In this document: piece by piece, positions 55,551 through 61,279 of the stretch
Layout: the number at the start of each line of letters is the position of its first letter
How positions within the stretch are numbered: the stretch's first letter is position 1
Assembly: GCF_016745395.1 (NCBI RefSeq)
Contig: NZ_JAERVJ010000005.1
Location: forward strand, 186,001 to 250,000
Origin: Methylocystis sp. Sn-Cys
GTDB taxonomy: Bacteria > Pseudomonadota > Alphaproteobacteria > Rhizobiales > Beijerinckiaceae
DNA: 64,000 nucleotides
Direction: 5' to 3'
Program-made: the position numbers and the translations under genes
Notes under the pieces: model-generated
Told to the model about the DNA's origin: nothing
Databases searched by the model: none
The model's input: the letters and a program-made list of their open reading frames with translations, nothing else

Positions 55551-55551
55551 T
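55484..55551 (-). pseudogene. 3' fragment of a second glycerate 2-kinase gene
   Basis: On the minus strand this stretch encodes TGPRRTNVNDFRV, against TGPTRTNVNDFRV at the end of the intact gck (58637-59914). Nucleotide identity by eye is high over about 60 bases, including ATCGTTCACATTGGTGCG against GTCGTTCACATTGGTGCG and CCCTGCTTCGG at the gene end. A one-base indel breaks the frame near the end and the stop is lost. No more of the gene remains. It is in the same orientation as the intact copy. Confidence 0.75.
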
Positions 55552-57962
55552 TAGTTCGAAAACACTCGGAGAGGCTCCGCCACATCGGGCAGTTTTGTCA
55601 CCGACGTATCGAAGTTCAACGGCCCCGAGAAGGTCACGCGCACAGCGGGCGGCTCCACGGGCTTGAAGTGGCGGTCCATCACGCCGATGGCGCAGACTGC
55701 GCCCGGCGCGACGCCCGCGCGGCACTGGCCGTAGAGCGGATCGCTCGGCAACAGTGAGCCATAGCCATAGGTGATCTGGTCGGAACGCGAATTGAAGATG
55801 TTGAAGGCGTCTAACTGCAACCGCCAGCCGTCGGACCAGCGATAGCCGAGCCTCGCATTGACCGTGCCCGTCGCGGGGGATTTCAGAAAACCGTCTTCGG
55901 TCAGCGGGCGGGAGCCGATGTAGCGATATTTGATCGCCCCGAACCAGCCCGTCGCCTCACCCAGCTCCAGCCCGCCCATCGCCGTCACGGCGACGGCGTT
56001 TTGCAGGAAATTCCCCGGCGCATTGCCCAGGAAGGTTCCGTAAGGAACAGCCTCCGGCGTCAGCAGATCGGCGTAGGCGAGCGCCCGCGCCGTATCGAAG
56101 CCGCGATAGCGCGCATGCGCCAGCGCCACGTCGCCGTCGAAATTGATCCAGGAGACGGGGCGATAATGATTGGCGATCTCGACGCCGTAGCGGCGGCTCG
56201 GACGGCCGTATGTCGTCGTGCCGCTGTCGCCTTCGAATTGGTTTTCGGAGTCGAGATTGAGCCAGAAAAAGCTGACGCTCGAATCGAGCCCCTCGATGAA
56301 TTTCGTGCGCGCGCCAATCTCGGCGCCGCGCGATTTCACCAGGAGCGGAATGGGCGCGACGCGCAGGAAGGTGTCTTCATCCGACAAAGCCGAAGTGTCG
56401 AACCTCTGCGCCGCGCCGCGCGCGTCGGTCGAGTGGAACCCTTCGCCGTAATTGGCGAAGAGTTCTGTCTTCGCCCAGGGGCCCAAAATGATCGACGCTT
56501 TGGGGCTGAAAAGCGCGGCGTCCTTCGAGCCGCTGTTCCACGGGCCTGTCCATAAGAAGGCGGGCGCGCCTGTGCTCGTCGCCACCACCGGCGCGCCCCA
56601 GAGCGATTGCAGCGAAGTGACGTTGGCGTTGTAATAATCGAACCGCCCGCCCGCGATGGTCTTCAACCAAGGCGTCCAGCGCACGCTCGTATCGGTCCAG
56701 AAGCTGATGCTGCCCTCGCCGACCGCATCGTTGCGGACCGTCTCATAGGGCGTGCGGCGGAACGAGTCCTGCAAGCCGAGGCGAATATCGTCATAGCGGC
56801 CCTGGAGGCCGATGCGCGTCTCGACCGGCAGTCCGAAACTGTCCCATTTGATCTTGTGCTGGGCATCGACGCCTGCGATCCAGCGCCGATCGAACTGGCG
56901 GAATTGATCGCCGAGGTTCGGGTTCGCGAGAAAATAGGTGAAGTCGTTGTAGATATCGAGCGTCGAGCGGACGAGATAGGCTGCAACGCGGCTCGCGTGA
57001 TTGCCTTCCGTCTGGCTCCAGCGCGCAGAAAGCGAGAAGCGTGTGGTGTCGCCCCCATCCGTCGGGTTCAGCGTTCCCCATAGCGGGATAAGACCGCCGA
57101 CGACCGCGCGTTGCGGAATCTGGTTGGTCGCGTACCACTTATTGGCGTAGCCCATGAAGGTGACGGACGCGCCGTCCTCCTGCGCGCCGCGCGACCAGCG
57201 AAACACGCTGTTGATCTTGCGCAGATTGTCGCCGCGCTCCCAGGGCCCGTTGTAATATTGCGACTCGACGGCGCCATAGGCCGAGCCTCCGGCAAAATCC
57301 TTGTAAGGCGCCACGGCGAGCGCGCGCCCGTAACCGAAATTGCCGCCGGTGAGCTGATAAAAGCCCTTCTCGATCTTGTCCTTATATTGGAGATAGACCG
57401 AGCCGGCGGAGGCGAAGTCGCCGTCCTGCGCGTCATAGGGCCCCTTGCGGGCAAGCACGTAACCGAGCAGCTCGGGGATGAGAAAATTCGAATCCGCATA
57501 GCCCTGGGCGTGCCCATGCGTGCGCATGTTGAGCGGCATCCCATCGAGGTAAAGGGCGAGATCGGAGCCGTGGTCGAGGTTGAAGCCGCGCAGGAAATAT
57601 TGGTTGGCCTTGCCGTCCCCCGAGTGTTGCGTGACGACGAGGCCGGGCACGATCTCCAGCGCCTCGCCAGGGCGCGCGAAGGGGATGGAATTGACTTCCT
57701 TGCCGGTGAAGAACTTCTCGCTCGATGCGGTGATTGGCGGCGGCGTCGGCCCGGCAGGCTCGCTCGCTGCGGGCGCGGTGGCGATGACCGGCGATGAGGG
57801 CGGAGGCTGTCGTGGGTGAGCGGGTGTCGTCACGCGCGCCGCGGGACGCGCGGATGGGCGCGCGCCAATGCTGATGGTTGGTAACGCCTGCTGGGCGGAA
57901 GCGGCGTTCGAGAGAACAACGGTGACAGAGAGAAGCAGGCCAAAACGGCGGCGCGAAAACAT
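55551..57962 (-). CDS. TonB-dependent outer-membrane receptor under cobalamin riboswitch
   Basis: This 803-residue protein has a signal peptide (about 1-24, ending SAQQ), a plug domain (about 80-215) with EIVPGLVVTQHSGDGKANQY, FNLDHGSDLALYLDGMP and NMRTHGHAQGYAD, and a beta-barrel. A natural barrel end FSGPLNF is followed by about 17 more residues (DTSVTKLPDVAEPLRVFSN), an unusual tail. A cobalamin riboswitch about 120 bases upstream strongly suggests corrinoid uptake, as for BtuB, although the protein itself is not close to E. coli BtuB by eye. No btuFCD genes are next to it. Confidence 0.9.
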   Translation of the reverse strand: MFSRRRFGLLLSVTVVLSNAASAQQALPTISIGARPSARPAARVTTPAHPRQPPPSSPVIATAPAASEPAGPTPPPITASSEKFFTGKEVNSIPFARPGEALEIVPGLVVTQHSGDGKANQYFLRGFNLDHGSDLALYLDGMPLNMRTHGHAQGYADSNFLIPELLGYVLARKGPYDAQDGDFASAGSVYLQYKDKIEKGFYQLTGGNFGYGRALAVAPYKDFAGGSAYGAVESQYYNGPWERGDNLRKINSVFRWSRGAQEDGASVTFMGYANKWYATNQIPQRAVVGGLIPLWGTLNPTDGGDTTRFSLSARWSQTEGNHASRVAAYLVRSTLDIYNDFTYFLANPNLGDQFRQFDRRWIAGVDAQHKIKWDSFGLPVETRIGLQGRYDDIRLGLQDSFRRTPYETVRNDAVGEGSISFWTDTSVRWTPWLKTIAGGRFDYYNANVTSLQSLWGAPVVATSTGAPAFLWTGPWNSGSKDAALFSPKASIILGPWAKTELFANYGEGFHSTDARGAAQRFDTSALSDEDTFLRVAPIPLLVKSRGAEIGARTKFIEGLDSSVSFFWLNLDSENQFEGDSGTTTYGRPSRRYGVEIANHYRPVSWINFDGDVALAHARYRGFDTARALAYADLLTPEAVPYGTFLGNAPGNFLQNAVAVTAMGGLELGEATGWFGAIKYRYIGSRPLTEDGFLKSPATGTVNARLGYRWSDGWRLQLDAFNIFNSRSDQITYGYGSLLPSDPLYGQCRAGVAPGAVCAIGVMDRHFKPVEPPAVRVTFSGPLNFDTSVTKLPDVAEPLRVFSN

Positions 57963-58084
57963 GGGCTGACTCGCAGCGGACGTGGACCGTCACTGCGAAT
58001 GGCCACAACCTCGTCGCATCACGACAAGAGCCGATGACCGCCCCGGTGCACCCCGCCCGGCGCTTTCGCGCGTGACCACGAACA

Positions 58085-58245
58085 ACGGCAGGTCTCCTGG
58101 CTCGCGGGTCGTCACATGAGGCCGCCTTCCCGAGCTTGCGCCCAGTGGCTGTCTGGCTTCACGCTCACCGCTTACAGTTGCGGGGGCAGCTACGGCATAG
58201 GGCCGGAGCCCGCACCGCATTCCCTTTTGATCCGAAAGGAACCGT
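58085..58245 (-). promoter_or_regulatory. Cobalamin (B12) riboswitch
   Basis: On the minus strand the conserved blocks appear in order: AAAAGGGAATGCGGTG, GCTGCCCCCGCAACTGTAAG, GCCACTG, GGGAAGGCGG and the B12 box GCGAGCCAGGAGACCTGCC (58087-58105). It ends about 120 bases before the receptor start. Such elements switch genes off when adenosylcobalamin or a related corrinoid binds. Confidence 0.95.
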
Positions 58246-58636
58246 TGTCTTGAATGAATAGGGCCCGCGAGGCTGTGTCAAGCTGGTTGATGCGAGTCAT
58301 CGCAAGCCGCATGCGAAATAGCCTCGGCTCGATTGCAACCGGACGAAAAGAAAGTGATGCCTGTAATACGAGAGCCGCTTGATTGGTTCGGTGGTGATCC
58401 CGACGCTCACAAAACGAGCGACCGGAATTACCGCCGTCATTGCGAGGAGGCGGAGCCGACGAAGCAATCCAGTGCCGCATCCGCTGCCCTGGATTGCTTC
58501 GCTTCGCTCGCAATGACGGTCTTATGGCTCTGGATTCTCGGTCCGGCTTTCAGCCCGCCGGGAATGACACAGCCCCATGTGAGCTGTTCGACGGAAATCA
58601 TACGCAGGCTCCCAAAGGGGCCTGCGACGCGCGACG
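58246..58636. repeat. Region with family B and C repeats
   Basis: A complete family B element (58434-58519) starts CCGTCATTGCGAGGAGGCGG and ends CTTCGCTCGCAATGACGG. Family C pieces flank it (about 58389-58433 and 58538-58572). No gene is seen between the riboswitch and gck. The receptor promoter must lie around 58250-58300. Confidence 0.75.
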
Positions 58637-59914
58637 TCAGCCCTGCTTCGGCACCAGGATCACGCGGAAGTCGTTCACATTGGTGCGCGTCGGTCCCGTC
58701 ACCACGAGATCGCCGAGCGCCTCGAAGACCGTGAAGGCGTCGTTGTTGGCGAAGAGCGCCTTGAGATCGACGCCCTTGGCCTGCGCGCGGGCGAAGCTGT
58801 CGGGCGTCATGATGGCGCCGGCGTTGGTCTCGACGCCATCGATGCCGTCGGTGTCGCAGGCGATGGCGGAGATGCCGCCGAAGCCTTCCAGCGCGAGCGT
58901 CAGGCCCAGCAGGAACTCCGCGTCGCGGCCGCCCTTGCCATTGCCGCGCACGGTGACCGTCGTCTCGCCGCCGGAGATGATGGCGACCGGCGGCTGGAAC
59001 GGCTGGTTGTGGAGGGCGATCTGCTTGGCGACGCCGGCGTGCACCAGCGCCACGTCGCGCGACTCGCCTTCGAGATCGCCGAGGATGCAGGGGGTGAAGC
59101 CCGCAGCTTTTGCGACCGCGGCGGCGGCATCGAGCGAGCCTTGCGGCGTCGCGATGAGGATGTTCTCGACGCGGCCGAAGATGGCGTCGCCGGGCTTGGG
59201 CGTCTCGCAATCGGGGCTCGCGAGGTGCTTCAGCACGGCGGCCGGGGCGTCGATCTTGTATTTCGCAATCACCGCGAGCGCGTCCTCGCGCGTCGTGGGA
59301 TCGGGCACGGTGGGGCCGGAGGCGATGACAGAGAGATCGTCGTTCGGCACGTCGGAAATCATCAGCGCCACGACGCGCGCGGGCGCGGCCGCGCGAGCGA
59401 GACGGCCGCCCTTGATCGCCGAGAGGTGCTTACGCACGCAATTCATCTCGGAGATATTGGCGCCGCTCTTCAAAAGAGCCTTGTTGACGGCCTGCTTTTC
59501 TTCGAGCGTCACGCCCTCGGCCGGCAGCGCCATCAGCGCCGAGCCGCCGCCGGAGATGAGCGCCAGCACGAGATCGTCCTCGGTGAGGCCCTGCACCTTT
59601 TGCAGGATGCGCTTGGCGGCCTCGCGGCCGGCTGCGTCGGGCACGGGGTGCGAGGCTTCGATCACCTCGATCTGCTTGGTTTGCGCGCCGTGCTCGTAGC
59701 GGGTGACGACCAAGCCTTCGAGCGGCCCACCCTTCCAATGCGCCTCGACCGCCGCCGCCATGGAAGCGGCCGCCTTGCCGGCGCCGATGACGATCGTGCG
59801 GCCCTTTGGCGGCGCGATCTTTTCGAGGTGCTTGGGCAGGCAAAGGGACGGATGCGCGGCGCCGACGGCGGCGTCGAACATGGCGCGGAGAAGCTGGCGA
59901 TGGTCGTCGGACAT
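58637..59914 (-). CDS. gck: Glycerate 2-kinase (MOFRL family)
   Basis: This 425-residue protein has the DUF4147/MOFRL glycerate kinase motifs: VIGAGKAAASMAAAVE, LISGGGSALMALP, RKHLSAIKGGRLARAA, SGGETTVTVRGNGKGGRDAE and ACDTDGIDG. In the serine cycle it phosphorylates D-glycerate to 2-phosphoglycerate, feeding enolase and PEP carboxylase. It lies on the same strand as mclA and ppc, about 330 bases downstream of mclA, with an inverted repeat pair between. A 3' fragment of a second copy lies at 55484-55551. Confidence 0.93.
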   Translation of the reverse strand: MSDDHRQLLRAMFDAAVGAAHPSLCLPKHLEKIAPPKGRTIVIGAGKAAASMAAAVEAHWKGGPLEGLVVTRYEHGAQTKQIEVIEASHPVPDAAGREAAKRILQKVQGLTEDDLVLALISGGGSALMALPAEGVTLEEKQAVNKALLKSGANISEMNCVRKHLSAIKGGRLARAAAPARVVALMISDVPNDDLSVIASGPTVPDPTTREDALAVIAKYKIDAPAAVLKHLASPDCETPKPGDAIFGRVENILIATPQGSLDAAAAVAKAAGFTPCILGDLEGESRDVALVHAGVAKQIALHNQPFQPPVAIISGGETTVTVRGNGKGGRDAEFLLGLTLALEGFGGISAIACDTDGIDGVETNAGAIMTPDSFARAQAKGVDLKALFANNDAFTVFEALGDLVVTGPTRTNVNDFRVILVPKQG

Positions 59915-59949
59915 GGGTTGCTGGCCCTATTCACAAATCTTGGGGTTTC

Positions 59950-60203
59950 TCCTTCTCCCGCGAGCGGGAGAAGGTGGCCCCGCGGAGCGGGGTCGGATGA
60001 GGGTCTTCGGCGTTGCCTGGGCCTGTCCTAATGGCTTTCGTATGAGAGGGAAACGTCGGCGTTATTCGCTTCGATCAGCCCAGCTTTTGAGCATCGTCAT
60101 GGCCTCAAAAAGAGTCGCACATAACTGAAAGCACGGGAGCCTCGACGGCCCTCATCCGACCCCGCTTCGCGGGGCCACCTTCTCCCGCGAGCGGGAGAAG
60201 GGA
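59950..60203. repeat. Inverted pair of family E repeats between gck and mclA
   Basis: CTTCTCCCGCGAGCGGGAGA plus GGTGGCCCCGCGGAGCGGGG (about 59950-60003) is repeated in inverse as GACCCCGCTTCGCGGGGCCA plus CCTTCTCCCGCGAGCGGGAG (about 60146-60203). The two arms of about 50 bases could pair around the 140-base spacer. The gap 59915-60245 holds no convincing gene. Confidence 0.8.
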
Positions 60204-60245
60204 GAATCCCCCTCCCCGCGCAGGCGGGGAGGGGGGCTTGGTCTT

Positions 60246-61217
60246 TTACGCCCCCATGGCGTCGGCCTTCTCGATCAGCGCCTCGGCCATGCGGATCGAG
60301 GCGATGTCGATGAGGCGGCCGTCGAGCGACACGGCGCCCTTGCCTTCCTTGGCGGCCTGGGCCATCGCGTCGAGGATGCGGCGGGCCTTGTTCACTTCCG
60401 CTTCGGACGGCGTGAAGACCTCGTTCGCCAGCTCGATCTGCGAGGGATGGATCGCCCACTTGCCTTCGTAGCCGAGAACGGCGGCGCGCTTGGCGGCGGC
60501 CTTATAGCCTTCCGGATCGTTGAAGTCGCCGAACGGGCCGTCGATCGGGCGCAGGCCGTAGGCGCGGCAGGCGACCATCATGCGGGTCTGGGCGGCGTGC
60601 CACTGGTCCATCCAGTAGTAGTCGCGGTTGCCCTTCTCGTCCTTGTCGGTGAGAACGCCGTAGTCCGGGTTCACGCCGCCGATGACGGTCGTGCGGGCGC
60701 GGGTCGAGGCGGCGTAGTCGGCGACGCCGAAGGACATGGCCTCGAGACGCTTGGAGGACTGGGCGATCGCTTCGACATTGGCCATGCCGAGCGCGGTCTC
60801 GATCAGGATTTCGATGCCGATGCGCTTGGTGCGCTTCTTGTACTGCTCGATCTGCGTGATCATCATGTCGATCGCGTAGACGTCGGCCGGCACGCCGACC
60901 TTGGGAATCAGCACCACGTCGAGGCGCGGGCAGTTCTCGAGAACGTCGACCACGTCGCGGTAGCAATACTGCGTGTCGAGGCCGTTGATGCGCAGCGTCA
61001 TCACCTTCTTGCCCCAATCGATGTCGTTGAGGCCCTGGATGATGTTCTTGCGCGCCTGCTCCTTGTCATCGGGGGCGACAGCGTCTTCGAGGTCGAGGAA
61101 GATCTGGTCGGCCTTCGACTGGGCGGCCTTCTCGAACATGCCCGGCGCGGAGCCCGGCACGGCGAGTTCGGAGCGGTGCAGGCGCGGCGTGGCCTGCTCG
61201 ATCAGGGTAAAGCTCAT
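60246..61217 (-). CDS. mclA: Malyl-CoA lyase
   Basis: This 323-residue HpcH/HpaI-type enzyme begins MSFTLIEQATPRLHRSELAV and includes DQIFLDLEDAVAPDDKEQAR, MSFGVADYAASTRARTTV and GLRPIDGPFGDFNDP. These are nearly identical, as I remember, to Methylorubrum extorquens MclA. It cleaves malyl-CoA to acetyl-CoA and glyoxylate, the step that closes the serine cycle. The ATG follows AAAGGAAAATCACT. It sits 62 bases downstream of ppc on the same strand, so the two are probably co-transcribed. The glyoxylate-regenerating branch is not in the window. Confidence 0.97.
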   Translation of the reverse strand: MSFTLIEQATPRLHRSELAVPGSAPGMFEKAAQSKADQIFLDLEDAVAPDDKEQARKNIIQGLNDIDWGKKVMTLRINGLDTQYCYRDVVDVLENCPRLDVVLIPKVGVPADVYAIDMMITQIEQYKKRTKRIGIEILIETALGMANVEAIAQSSKRLEAMSFGVADYAASTRARTTVIGGVNPDYGVLTDKDEKGNRDYYWMDQWHAAQTRMMVACRAYGLRPIDGPFGDFNDPEGYKAAAKRAAVLGYEGKWAIHPSQIELANEVFTPSEAEVNKARRILDAMAQAAKEGKGAVSLDGRLIDIASIRMAEALIEKADAMGA

Positions 61218-61279
61218 AGTGATTTTCCTTTCTTCATTGGTCCCAAAGATGCGCCTGCTGGAAGCGCGTCAGGATGCAT

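Noticed and set aside
53820-55551. A genomic island with att sites around the Fic gene
   Set aside because: I looked for a second copy of the tRNA-Asp 3' end after the Fic gene and found none, and there is no integrase. Acquisition is likely but a full island is not supported.
55315-55725. A minus-strand frame across the Fic/receptor junction
   Set aside because: Only the short TNVNDFRV stretch is meaningful, as a gck remnant. The rest overlaps the receptor in another frame.
60044-60127. A 28-codon plus-strand frame between gck and mclA
   Set aside because: Too short, without a ribosome site, and lying between repeat arms.
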